Below, piece after piece: positions 36,708 through 46,371 of a stretch of DNA of 64,000 nucleotides (position 1 is its first letter; each line of letters opens with the position of its first letter). Source of the DNA: Leptoclinus maculatus (lineage: Eukaryota > Chordata > Actinopteri > Perciformes > Stichaeidae); assembly GCA_032191485.1 (NCBI GenBank), contig JAVDOI010000181.1, forward strand, positions 147,001 to 211,000, given 5' to 3'. Below the pieces are notes generated by a model that saw nothing but the letters and a program-made list of their open reading frames with translations, did no database searches and was not told the origin of the DNA. Position numbers and translations under genes: made by a program.

Positions 36708-37617
36708 CAAATGCCTTGTGGACAACCAAACACCAATCCAAATAGATCAGTCTGTTGATTAACTTCACACTGTAATGAATGACGAGAGTCTCATTCGCTG
36801 TCTATCTTCGAGGCTGTGTGATCTGTTTTCTGTGTGTGATCTCTGTGTTGTGTGATCTGTGTTCTGTGTGTGATCTGGGATTTGTGTTCTGTGTGTGATC
36901 TGTGTTCCGTGTTCCGTGTGTGATCTCTGTGTTCTATCTGTGATCTGTGTGTTATCTGTGTTCTGTGTGTGATCTGTGTTCCGTGTTCCGTGTTCCGTGT
37001 TCCGTGTGTGATCTCTGTGTTCTATCTGTGATCTGTGTGTTATCTGTGTTCTGTGTGTGATCTGTGTTCTGTCTGACGCCCCTCATGGAACATCGCTGTT
37101 CTCCCAGCCTCAAATCACTGTATGCATCAGCCCTGACTGCTGGGCGACATTTCCAGCTCTTAATGCCAATTTCTGTCCTCCGAGTCAGATTGTGGGTTGA
37201 GGTCCTTTTGTAGCCTTTATTTCTTTTGCAGTTTGTCCAGAAAAGTGCAAGCATTGCTGTGCAGCAGTGTCTGTTGTATGCTGTGAAGCTGTGTGTTGAG
37301 TAATGCAAATTGCCCGGGTTCGCCGAGAGAAGTGGGTGTGGCCTTCTGGATGTCCCTAAAGTGATTGTGTGTTCTTCTCACTGATATTTTCCCTTCTTTG
37401 TTGGAGAAATGTGTTCCGAAGATTCTTCCATTGTTAGCATGCTTAGGTTTTACGCTTTCGTTTGGTTGCTGGGCTGTGTTTGCTTTCTCAGAAGCAGAAA
37501 CAGCTTGCCAATGGAAGCTAATGCTAAAGGACTGCTCTCTGGGATTATGCCATCTAGGAACCGTCATCCGGAGTACTATGTCTGGGAATGCCGCACTGCC
37601 GCTGTCTCTTCCAACTC

Positions 37618-37781
37618 ATACTTACCTGGCAGGGGAGATACCGTGATCAAGAAGGTGGTTCACCCAGGGCGAGGCCCAGCCATTGCACTCCGGTTGTGCT
37701 GACCACTGCGAATTCCCCAAATGTGGGAATCTCGACTGCATAATTTCTGGTAGTGGGACCCTGCGTTCGCGCTCTCCCCTG
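37618..37781 (+). ncRNA. U1 snRNA, copy 21, stem-loop IV damaged
   Basis: Nt 141-143 read ACC instead of GGA (GTAGTGGGACCCTGCG), which removes several pairs of the 3' stem-loop IV. The 5' splice-site sequence and Sm site are intact. One change also precedes the PSE (CATCTAGGAACC). It may be a pseudogene or a poorly matured RNA. Confidence 0.9.
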
Positions 37782-37997
37782 ATTGTCATGTTGAAAAAAA
37801 TATCAAGCGGTTTGTACTTTTGATTGGAGGGGAGAAAATAGTACAATGGAGAATATTGCCCTCTTTAAGATGTGGGCAGGAGTATGGGAAAGGGTGTGGC
37901 TTCAGATTTGGAACAGGGCACGTCAATTTAGGCTTACCATGAGCGTTTTGACTGGGACAACTAGGGACTTCGGCTGCTCTTGACAAGAGTGCTGTAC

Positions 37998-38115
37998 TTA
38001 CTTTGGTTTCTCTTCATAACGCACAAGTCTTTCGCCTTTTACTAAAGACTTCCGTGGAGAGGAACACCAATGAGTTCAACCTATTTTTAGCAGGCTTTGC
38101 CGTTTGGCTGAGCCT
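37998..38115 (+). ncRNA. U5 snRNA, copy 20
   Basis: Consensus U5. Confidence 0.93.
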
Positions 38116-38291
38116 TGTACACTTGTGAAAAGAAAAAAAGCTGTCCTTAACTAGACCAAGGTTCTTGACCATGGAGTGCTTGGATGGTTGTGCCAACCTA
38201 TAGCCACTGCTATGACCCATTGAAAGAACTGCACCATGACAAGGGAGAAATGTGTCAGGAGGTTGACTCAGGAAGCAAACAGTCGGGGCTC

Positions 38292-38481
38292 ATCGCTTCT
38301 CGGCCTTTTGGCTAAGATCAAGTGTAGTATCTGTTCTCATCAGTTTAATATCTGATATGTCCTCTATATGAGGATAACGTATTAAGCAGATTTTTAGCAT
38401 CGTGAGATGAAAAAGGGGCTTGCTCCGTTCACTCCACGCATTGACCCGGTATTGCAGCATTGCCGGGAACGGTGCACTCCT
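38292..38481 (+). ncRNA. U2 snRNA, copy 21
   Basis: C at nt 47, and G-to-T at nt 112 (ATCGTGAGATG) just after the Sm site. Confidence 0.94.
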
Positions 38482-39444
38482 CAAATGCCTTGTGGACAAC
38501 CAAACACCAATCCAAATAGATCAGTCTGTTGATTAACTTCACACTGTAATGAATGACGAGAGTCTCATTCGCTGTCTATCTTCGAGGCTGTGTGATCTGT
38601 TTTCTGTGTGTGATCTCTGTGTTGTGTGATCTGTGTGTGATCTGGGATTTGTGTTCTGTGTGTGATCTGTGTTCCGTGTTCCGTGTGTGATCTCTGTGTT
38701 CTATCTGTGATCTGTATGTTATCTGTGTTCTGTGTGTGATCTGTGTTCCGTGTTCCGTGTGTGATCTCTGTGTTCTATCTGTGATCTGTGTGTTATCTGT
38801 GTTCTGTGTGTGATCTGTGTTCCGTGTTCCGTGTGTGATCTCTGTGTTCTATCTGTGATCTGTGTGTTATCTGTGTTCTGTGTGTGATCTGTGTTCTGTC
38901 TGACGCCCCTCATGGAACATCGCTGTTCTCCCAGCCTCAAATCACTGTATGCATCAGCCCTGACTGCTGGGCGACATTTCCAGCTCTTAATGCCAATTTC
39001 TGTCCTCCGAGTCAGATTGTGGGTTGAGGTCCTTTTGTAGCCTTTATTTCTTTTGCAGTTTGTCCAGAAAAGTGCAAGCATTGCTGTGCAGCAGTGTCTG
39101 TTGTATGCTGTGAAGCTGTGTGTTGAGTAATGCAAATTGCCCGGGTTCGCCGAGAGAAGTGGGTGTGGCCTTCTGGATGTCCCTAAAGTGATTGTGTGTT
39201 CTTCTCACTGATATTTTCCCTTCTTTGTTGGAGAAATGTGTTCCGAAGATTCTTCCATTGTTAGCATGCTTAGGTTTTACGCTTTCGTTTGGTTGCTGGG
39301 CTGTGTTTGCTTTCTCAGAAGCAGAAACAGCTTGCCAATGGAAGCTAATGCTAAAGGACTGCTCTCTGGGATTATGCCATCTGGGAACCGTCATCCGGAG
39401 TACTATGTCTGGGAATGCCGCACTGCCGCTGTCTCTTCCAACTC

Positions 39445-39608
39445 ATACTTACCTGGCAGGGGAGATACCGTGATCAAGAAGGTGGTTCACCCAGGGCGAG
39501 GCCCAGCCATTGCACTCCGGTTGTGCTGACCACTGCGAATTCCCCAAATGTGGGAATCTCGACTGCATAATTTCTGGTAGTGGGGGACTGCGTTCGCGCT
39601 CTCCCCTG
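39445..39608 (+). ncRNA. U1 snRNA, copy 22
   Basis: 164 nt consensus U1. It is the last U1 before the provirus. Confidence 0.97.
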
Positions 39609-39824
39609 ATTGTCATGTTGAAAAAAATATCAAGCGGTTTGTACTTTTGATTGGAGGGGAGAAAATAGTACAATGGAGAATATTGCCCTCTTTAAGATGT
39701 GGGCAGGAGTATGGGAAAGGGTGTGGCTTCAGATTTGGAACAGGGCACATCAATTTAGGCTTACCATGAGCGTTTTGACTGGGACAACTAGGGACTTTGG
39801 CTGCTCTTGACAAGAGTGCTGTAC

Positions 39825-39983
39825 TTACTTTTGGTTTCTCTTCAGTTTAATATCTGATATGTCCTCTATATGAGGATAACGTATTAAGCAGATTTTTAGC
39901 ATCGGGAGATGAAAAAGGGGCTTGCTCCGTTCACTCCACGCATTGACCCGGTATTGCAGCATTGCCGGGAACGGTGCACTCCT
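39825..39983 (+). pseudogene. U5-U2 fusion snRNA gene, second copy
   Basis: The same junction and the same extra T as at 28695-28853, so both come from one deletion that was later copied. The proviral LTR begins 15 bp after its 3' end and replaces its 3' box region. Confidence 0.9.
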
Positions 39984-39998
39984 CAAATGCCTTGTGGA

Positions 39999-40415
39999 TG
40001 TCGTATCTTTTCTGCGACAGTGCTGTTGAAGTGATGATGAAGAATGCTCCGCGGACACTGTTCTTGCTGGTATAATAAAGTTTATTACAAACAAGTAACA
40101 CATGTCATACAGGTGTCTAGACCACCTGGAGGTCCTGGGTTGAATCCAAAAAGAGCCTAAAGATGAGAGACTCTGCGTCTTATTATATAGTGTGCATGTA
40201 TGCATCTCATAAGGGAGGAATGGTTAACCAATGTATGGCTCCATAAAGAAGAATGGTTAACCAATGTATTGCTCCATAAGGGAGGAAGTTAATCAATGGG
40301 TGGCCTCTTCACCCCCATCACCTGCCTTGAGGTCATGGGAATCCATACATATCTGGTTCCCATCCAAGACCCCCAATAAAGAGGCCCCTTACACGAAGGC
40401 TGAAAATATACCACA
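39999..40415 (-). repeat. 3' LTR of the endogenous retrovirus
   Basis: On the minus strand it begins TGTGGTATAT at 40415 and ends GATACGACA at 39999, with the canonical TG...CA ends. A TATA box (TATATAA) lies at 40189-40183 and a polyadenylation signal AATAAA at 40086-40081, so R spans roughly 40155-40060. U3 holds two ~45-bp direct repeats with GGTTAACC palindromes (about 40211-40305), probably enhancer elements. Only one LTR is present. Confidence 0.8.
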
Positions 40416-40431
40416 TATTCCCCCCTTCGAG
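40416..40431 (-). other. Polypurine tract of the retrovirus
   Basis: On the minus strand CTCGAAGGGGGGAATA directly precedes the TGTGG start of the LTR. This is the primer site for plus-strand DNA synthesis. Confidence 0.7.
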
Positions 40432-41446
40432 ACTTGCACCAAGTCTCGAAAAAATACAATAAAAGAAGAGAAATACAGATGTACAATCATAACAGAATTA
40501 ACAACCCATTCTTTTTAACATTAAAGCAACTGTATGGAGTATAAAAGTGAGAGTGAAAAACCTGTCAGGCAGCTAATCTTTCTTGAAATGTCCATTAAAC
40601 AATGTAGACAGGAAAATTCTCACACGGTCCCTCTGCCAAGGCGACCATACGTAGTACTCCATAACACTGAAATGAGGAATTTTAACAATTTATGTATGGA
40701 AATGACTTAAACAAATACATATGGAACTCTCAGCAAACCAAAACAAAATAATGTCCAAAGTCAGGCTGGTCGACCCATCGCACCTTTCTATGGACCTTCT
40801 CCTGCCTACCCCACTGTCCCTAACCATCGAGAAACAAAAGAAAACATCCGAGGTCCCATTATATTTAGTATCCATCATTTCCCAAGCATTTAATACACAA
40901 AGAAGAAAATTCATTTTTAATCATACTAATGTCACTTTTAAGAGAGAACATAAGACTGTATAACGCTGCAGTTTTCTCCGCAGCCTCGACTCAGGTGTAG
41001 TATTGATGACGTCTTGAATCTGGATGTTGTATCGCCAGTCCACGTTCAGAGTCCTTCAGTCCACTCGTATTTTCATGTTTGAAGTGTCTGAATCCATTCA
41101 GCCCCTCGGAGTCTCTGATAATCCACCACCCTCACAGTGGACTTCCCCCAATATGTACTAGAATGAGAGAAAAGAAAACCAGTATCTTTTGCATACAGAA
41201 CATATACAAATTAAAACATCAAACACAGAATAAGAACACTTCTATACGTAAAAATGTGAAATTTCTATACGTAAAAACGTGAGATTATAAATCATATTGT
41301 CCATTAATCATTTTGTTCATTTGTTTCCGTTCCATACCCCCCCTTCGAGACTAAACAAAGTCTCGAAAGAGCAAAACAAAAGCAACACTACAAACTACGC
41401 AAGCCATAACAAAGGTAAATAACAGGATTATAATCCTATGAGATAT
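40416..41446 (-). other. Retroviral 3' non-coding region between env and LTR
   Basis: About 1 kb with no convincing gene. A 74-codon minus-strand frame at 40690-40914 has no feature I recognise. Two perfect hairpins, each next to a run of C (G on the viral strand), bracket the region: arms 40426-40435/40441-40450 and 41344-41352/41359-41367. A short direct repeat (CTATACGTAAAAA) lies at 41243-41285. Confidence 0.6.
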
Positions 41447-44400
41447 TTAAAATGGATATTTCTCCACCAATTCGATCGTTATCGCGTCCTCCACCTCCAC
41501 GTCCGCGTCAACTTCTTGTAATAACGGCATCATAGTTTGATCGCCGGGCATCACAATTCCAACCCATCTCAGTATCATAGCCTTTGCAAAGGTCAACAAC
41601 AGCGTGCAAAAACAGAACATCACACACAACGACAGAACGAGCGCTACCAAAATCTGAACCACCACTGCTCCTATTGGCCCCAATTTATCCTGCAACCAAG
41701 CATTTGCAGACCATCCTGCGCCTTCCGACGGGCCAAACGCATCCCTTATGAGCTTCAATGCCTCTATGACACTAGTCATGTTATCAGAACTATCAGGAAT
41801 CAACGTATAGCAAGCATCCCCTGTTAAGTTCAAAGACATACAAAGGCCCCCCTGTTTGGCCAAAATATAGTCAAGAGCCATGTCATGTTTCAGCAACGTC
41901 AGTCTGTGGCTTCTCTGAGTGTTTGACAAATATTCGAAGCCTCTTATGGTTTCGTTCGCAAAGCCCTGCAAGGTGTATGTAATGTTGTCGATGTGATCCG
42001 CCAAGAATGTCACCCCATACCATGGGAATATACCTATACCCCACTTCTCTCCTATACTTATTCTCCAATGGTATGATTCCAAATTGTGAAACTGTGCCAG
42101 CTCACGTTTCTTCCTACTACGTGAAGCGACCTCAGATTGGACCCCATCTGGCCCTACTCCCTTCTGGATAGTAAAAACCTCATATGGAAGTTTCAACAGT
42201 GCCATATAACAGCATCCTGTCCACCCATGTGGTAGAAATATGTATGCCTTATCACCACAGACCCACCAAATATCCTTGAAATTCCCTATCGTCACATTCC
42301 CCGGCAATCTCTGGTTATGTACCCTTAAAATTGTCTTCTTTTTGTGTTTTGGTACCTGAAATGATGCTTCGTACGTATCATTACTATTCCCCTGTTCCTT
42401 TTTACCCAAGTCCATCACATATTTATCACAATCTGATAACCCCATAAACGTTCCCGGCCCTTCATAAGTTGTATTTGAACAAAAACAGCTGGTAGCTCCC
42501 ACTGCTGTCACCTCCATTAGGTCAGGGACCGCTGTTCTGATATCTTCATGCTGATCAAGTAAATTTATATATGCTAATTCCTTCAACCAAGCACAAGTAA
42601 ATCTAGGCCTAAACAGAAGCACTGACCATGACATCACTATATCTTTTGCTGACTGCTGGTGATACATCAACCATGATAAAGCATAACCTTGACACATAGT
42701 GGTTAGTGGTTCTGGTATAGTCTCTAAAATTGAAGGCCATGAGTTTGGCGATAGGATTTTCACCAGACATGGGCCCTCCGTTTTCACCACTGATCTTACG
42801 GAGTGGGTTATTTGCTGGAACCATAAGTTCCTACCTGCCCAAGGGTCTGCAATTTGTAACACTGAAGGATCAAACCCAAATGCCCTCCATTTAGTGTCTC
42901 TTTTTTGTACTGTATGGTATTGATCCATCATGTACTCTGGTGCCTGATCAGAGTCAACAAAGTTACTATCTACGTTTAAAATAGTCTCCTGAGCTGTCAT
43001 AGATGACTCTACATCCTTCTCTTCTATTCTTTGTTCCCTAACTTCAACAATGTCATTACTGCTGTTCATGCTAGGCTCTGTGTTTGACATTAGTTTCCAG
43101 ATTGCATCAACCACACCCCCAAATGACCAAGATGTCATATTAGATGTCTGCGTTATGTTCACGAATATCGTAGATGCCACGGATGTTGTCGCTATTGTAG
43201 CATTCATTCCCTTTGAAGTCATAGTCAGAGTAGTAGCCTGAGTAGGTGTAGTAACATTCTTAGTTGTTTCTGGCACTAACGTAACAAGCTTTATCTGTAT
43301 ATTAATCCCCTTTGGAGTGGTTACTGTAGTAACTTGTTTCTGAACCCCTTTAATACTCGTATAAACTTCAATAGGTCCCAAATCTTCTATCAGGAGTGAC
43401 ACTCTACGAGTTATACGACCTGCGATCCAATGATTGTGATATGGAATAAATCTAAACTTCGGTTCTACATAAGTACACGTATATTCTCCTTCGTCTTCTC
43501 GAGTAACATTACGCAGGACAAGTGAACAATTATCTTCAACTTTCATCCACCTCCCCGTATTACCCAAAATATACTTCCTTTGATCAAGCGGCACAATGCC
43601 CTCTTCCGGTCTTGTCACCAATAAATCTTCACCACGACTATTTTCCCATTTGGGAGGCAAAGTACCACCACTGTTAAATCTCCCACATTGACAAGGAAGG
43701 TAAACTGTTCCTCCTAACTTAGCTCTGATCACAGTACTCAAAGGAGGCGACGTTGTAGATATCACCTGAGGTGCCTTTGTAGTTACCTGTGATGCATTTA
43801 TACTTTCAACCGCTTTTGCCATTGAAGGAGTAGACTTCTCTTCCATTTTCCCAGCTTTCGTCTGGAGAGTTGTTGTCATTGTTGTCAATTCTCTTGTTTC
43901 CCCCACATCTTTGAAGTCTATACTCTTACTCCCCCCTAGTATCACTAACGACACTACGTGAACTCTAAGTCCTAACTCGGACCGCTCACTTCCAATATGT
44001 CGAACGTAAAACGAACACCTGTAGTCACCCTGGTCCTCCTGTTGCAGCCTATATACATAGGGATCACAGTCTTCCGCAACCTTCACTCTCCTTTTGTCAT
44101 TAATTAATGTATATTTTGTTAGTGGTAATGCCCCTGACAGATCTAGAATCTTGCCATGGCCATCCTCCCACTGAACTCTGAGTTCCCCTTTACCACTATT
44201 TTCTTTTGTACACTGACATGGAAGCCGAATTGACACCCCCAAGGTTGCTTCAATCCTGGTTCTGGTAACGGTCTGGTTTGACTCTACTCCTAACTGGTCT
44301 CGGGCTCCTTGGTCTAACTGGATCCCTGGGTTGTCCTGCAGCGGAGTCACCGCCCTTTGATATCTCTGGCGCTTTGCAGGCAACTGAAATAGGTCCTGCT

Positions 44401-44623
44401 GGTTCTGGGACATGTTGAAAGACAATGTCTCCAAATCTTCTTTCCTGTCCATCAACTGCCAAGTCATTTCTGGCATCATCAGGAATATGTACAGAAACAT
44501 CAACATTGTCCACAGCATGGACGATCTCTCCTTCTGAATTCTGACTCTGGGGATTTTCATGCATCTCCCTCTCTGATGTGTTTTCTTCCACATTGTCTTC
44601 GGGCTCTCTTGAGCCTTCAACAT
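41447..44623 (-). CDS. env: Retroviral envelope (Env) with two N-terminal Ig-like domains
   Basis: 1058-codon open frame, long for a retroviral Env. A hydrophobic stretch at residues 36-50 (LWTMLMFLYIFLMM) is the likely signal peptide, so the true start may be Met36 or a spliced start. Ig-like domain 1 is at ~121-225 (Cys136/138, Trp152, YRC 201-203). Ig-like domain 2 is at ~297-412 (Cys311/313, Trp326, EDEGEYTC 376-383). A Thr/Ser-rich linker spans ~420-525. The surface-subunit core follows from ~575 with WWVCGDKAY and WTGCCY. A furin-type site RSRKKR lies at 835-840. The transmembrane subunit has a hydrophobic WGIGIFPWYG stretch, an LKHDMALDYILAKQGGLC segment like the retroviral immunosuppressive region, CX9C at 928-938, a membrane anchor at 984-1014 and a 44-residue tail. 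The first 374 bases overlap pol in another frame. The core family call is firm. The Ig calls rest on motifs. Confidence 0.85.
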   Translation of the reverse strand: MLKAQESPKTMWKKTHQRGRCMKIPRVRIQKERSSMLWTMLMFLYIFLMMPEMTWQLMDRKEDLETLSFNMSQNQQDLFQLPAKRQRYQRAVTPLQDNPGIQLDQGARDQLGVESNQTVTRTRIEATLGVSIRLPCQCTKENSGKGELRVQWEDGHGKILDLSGALPLTKYTLINDKRRVKVAEDCDPYVYRLQQEDQGDYRCSFYVRHIGSERSELGLRVHVVSLVILGGSKSIDFKDVGETRELTTMTTTLQTKAGKMEEKSTPSMAKAVESINASQVTTKAPQVISTTSPPLSTVIRAKLGGTVYLPCQCGRFNSGGTLPPKWENSRGEDLLVTRPEEGIVPLDQRKYILGNTGRWMKVEDNCSLVLRNVTREDEGEYTCTYVEPKFRFIPYHNHWIAGRITRRVSLLIEDLGPIEVYTSIKGVQKQVTTVTTPKGINIQIKLVTLVPETTKNVTTPTQATTLTMTSKGMNATIATTSVASTIFVNITQTSNMTSWSFGGVVDAIWKLMSNTEPSMNSSNDIVEVREQRIEEKDVESSMTAQETILNVDSNFVDSDQAPEYMMDQYHTVQKRDTKWRAFGFDPSVLQIADPWAGRNLWFQQITHSVRSVVKTEGPCLVKILSPNSWPSILETIPEPLTTMCQGYALSWLMYHQQSAKDIVMSWSVLLFRPRFTCAWLKELAYINLLDQHEDIRTAVPDLMEVTAVGATSCFCSNTTYEGPGTFMGLSDCDKYVMDLGKKEQGNSNDTYEASFQVPKHKKKTILRVHNQRLPGNVTIGNFKDIWWVCGDKAYIFLPHGWTGCCYMALLKLPYEVFTIQKGVGPDGVQSEVASRSRKKRELAQFHNLESYHWRISIGEKWGIGIFPWYGVTFLADHIDNITYTLQGFANETIRGFEYLSNTQRSHRLTLLKHDMALDYILAKQGGLCMSLNLTGDACYTLIPDSSDNMTSVIEALKLIRDAFGPSEGAGWSANAWLQDKLGPIGAVVVQILVALVLSLCVMFCFCTLLLTFAKAMILRWVGIVMPGDQTMMPLLQEVDADVEVEDAITIELVEKYPF

Positions 44624-45566
44624 CTTGGATCAGTGAACGTGGCGCCTCTTCACTTGGCGCTTTGACACAGTGTGATAAATGATACCACGTGGGAGACCCT
44701 TTAATCTGGACTGCTGTTCCAGTACTGCGAACTACTTCAAATGGTCCCTCACGGCGTTCGTTATACCACTTCCGTCTAAACACCTTCACGAACACCTTGT
44801 CTCCAGGTTGCACTGTGATCCTTTTATGCTCATTGAGCTTCTCCAGCACCTCCTCCTTAGCTTGCCTGTCAGACACATATGTGGATATTCTTTTATGTAG
44901 ATTAACCATGTATGTGACATATGTTTGCATTTCATCCTCTAAAAGGGCCAGACTTGGACCTTTCCCACTTGTCCTCAGACAAGGCGTTGGCATCAGTCTT
45001 CCTGTAACCAACTCATGAGGTGTCATATGTAAATCGCGGAGCTCACTAGAGCGACATACCATTAATGCTAATGGAAGTGCAGCTATCCAATTTAACCCCG
45101 TGTGTTGGCATATTTTGACAATACGATTTTTCAGAACCCCATTCATTCTTTCGCACATCCCTTGACTTTGAGGATGATAAACTGCACCAAGGCGCTGTTT
45201 AATTCCTAGTTTTTGCAAAATCAATTTTACTGTCTTATCCACAAACTCTTTCCCATTGTCTGAGGAGATTCGATCTGGAAGTCCCCACCTGCTTATGACT
45301 TCTTTACATAAGAACTTGGCAACAGACTGAGCATCTTTTCGTTTTGTTGGACACGCCTCAGGCCATCGTGAAAATCTGTCCACAACGACCAGCATGTATC
45401 TTTTCCCATCAATTGGTTTTATCATGTCAACATAGTCCACAACTAGTTCACGCATAGGACCCCTTGGAGTTGGGATATAGCCAGGAGGAACCGGCACTCC
45501 CCTCCGAACGTTGTTTTTCAAACAGATAATGCACCTGCCTATGACATAATCAATCTGTTCAAGCAA
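44250..45566 (-). CDS. pol: Retroviral pol fragment: integrase, N-terminus missing
   Basis: 438 codons from the first Met in the surviving frame, but the real protein began upstream of the breakpoint. Of the zinc-binding HHCC domain only the CIIC pair (12-15) remains. The DDE core is complete: Asp44 (VVDYVD), Asp103 (SSDNGKEF) and Glu139 (GMCERMNG), with the 35-residue D-E spacing of retroviral integrases. A C-terminal GPY/F-type module has REGPFEVV (273-279) and WYHLSHC (294-300). A ~130-residue acidic then basic tail follows and runs into env in an overlapping frame. Integrase joins viral DNA to host DNA. This copy cannot be made as a normal Pol because everything before integrase is gone. 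Confidence 0.88.
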   Translation of the reverse strand: MLEQIDYVIGRCIICLKNNVRRGVPVPPGYIPTPRGPMRELVVDYVDMIKPIDGKRYMLVVVDRFSRWPEACPTKRKDAQSVAKFLCKEVISRWGLPDRISSDNGKEFVDKTVKLILQKLGIKQRLGAVYHPQSQGMCERMNGVLKNRIVKICQHTGLNWIAALPLALMVCRSSELRDLHMTPHELVTGRLMPTPCLRTSGKGPSLALLEDEMQTYVTYMVNLHKRISTYVSDRQAKEEVLEKLNEHKRITVQPGDKVFVKVFRRKWYNERREGPFEVVRSTGTAVQIKGSPTWYHLSHCVKAPSEEAPRSLIQDVEGSREPEDNVEENTSEREMHENPQSQNSEGEIVHAVDNVDVSVHIPDDARNDLAVDGQERRFGDIVFQHVPEPAGPISVACKAPEISKGGDSAAGQPRDPVRPRSPRPVRSRVKPDRYQNQD

Positions 45567-46371
45567 ACCATTGTTCTGTGTGTGATCTGTGTTCCGTGTT
45601 CCGTGTGTGATCTCTGTGTTCTATCTGTGATCTGTGTGTTATCTGTGTTCTGTGTGTGATCTGTGTTCCGTGTTCCGTGTTCCGTGTGTGATCTCTGTGT
45701 TCTATCTGTGATCTGTGTGTTATCTGTGTTCTGTGTGTGATCTGTGTTCCGTGTTCCGTGTGTGATCTCTGTGTTCTATCTGTGATCTGTGTGTTATCTG
45801 TGTTCTGTGTGTGATCTGTGTTCTGTCTGACGCCCCTCATGGAACATCGCTGTTCTCCCAGCCTCAAATCACTGTATGCATCAGCCCTGACTGCTGGGCG
45901 ACATTTCCAGCTCTTAATGCCAATTTCTGTCCTCCGAGTCAGATTGTGGGTTGAGGTCCTTTTGTAGCCTTTATTTCTTTTGCAGTTTGTCCAGAAAAGT
46001 GCAAGCATTGCTGTGCAGCAGTGTCTGTTGTATGCTGTGAAGCTGTGTGTTGAGTAATGCAAATTGCCCGGGTTCGCCGAGAGAAGTGGGTGTGGCCTTC
46101 TGGATGTCCCTAAAGTGATTGTGTGTTCTTCTCACTGATATTTTCCCTTCTTTGTTGGAGAAATGTGTTCCGAAGATTCTTCCATTGTTAGCATGCTTAG
46201 GTTTTACGCTTTCGTTTGGTTGCTGGGCTGTGTTTGCTTTCTCAGAAGCAGAAACAGCTTGCCAATGGAAGCTAATGCTAAAGGACTGCTCTCTGGGATT
46301 ATGCCATCTGGGAACCATCATCCGGAGTACTATGTCTGGGAATGCCGCACTGCCGCTGTCTCTTCCAACTC

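Larger units (their letters stand above)
1..39998 (+). repeat. Tandem U2-U1-U5 snRNA gene array, left block
   Basis: Head-to-tail units, all on the + strand, in the order U2, minisatellite, octamer, U1, U5. U2-to-U2 spacing in order is 1827, 1730, 1774, 1827, 1834, 1753, 1901, 1735, 1901, 1809, 1827, 1730, 1901, 1735, 1901, then 3410 bp (two units, one with a deletion), 1922, 1901, 2049 and 1774 bp. Most differences are multiples of 74 bp, the minisatellite period. U1 to U5 is about 216 bp and U5 to U2 about 176 bp, so the three genes sit within about 865 bp. The copies differ by only a few substitutions each, which indicates strong homogenisation. I see no 5S rRNA, U4 or U6 gene in the unit. 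The window starts inside a U2 promoter, so the array extends to the left. Confidence 0.97.
39999..45568 (-). mobile_element. Endogenous retrovirus, 3' half (LTR, env, partial integrase)
   Basis: Minus-strand provirus fragment: 3' LTR at 39999-40415, polypurine tract next to it, env 41447-44623 and the integrase end of pol 44250-45566. Gag, protease, reverse transcriptase, RNase H, primer binding site and 5' LTR are absent. The 3' edge is a clean LTR end after the host sequence CTTGTGGA. The 5' edge lies inside integrase and abuts the 74-bp minisatellite at about 45568. The missing part was lost by deletion or recombination, or by an assembly error. The env frame is fully open, which suggests a young insertion. 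The GPF-type integrase tail suggests a gamma/epsilon-like (class I) relative. Confidence 0.9.

Noticed and set aside
42609..43241. Short plus- and minus-strand frames inside env
   Set aside because: They are shadows of the 1058-codon env frame.
45559..46062. 167-codon minus-strand frame crossing the provirus/minisatellite junction
   Set aside because: It is an accidental read-through of the repeat into three or four retroviral codons.
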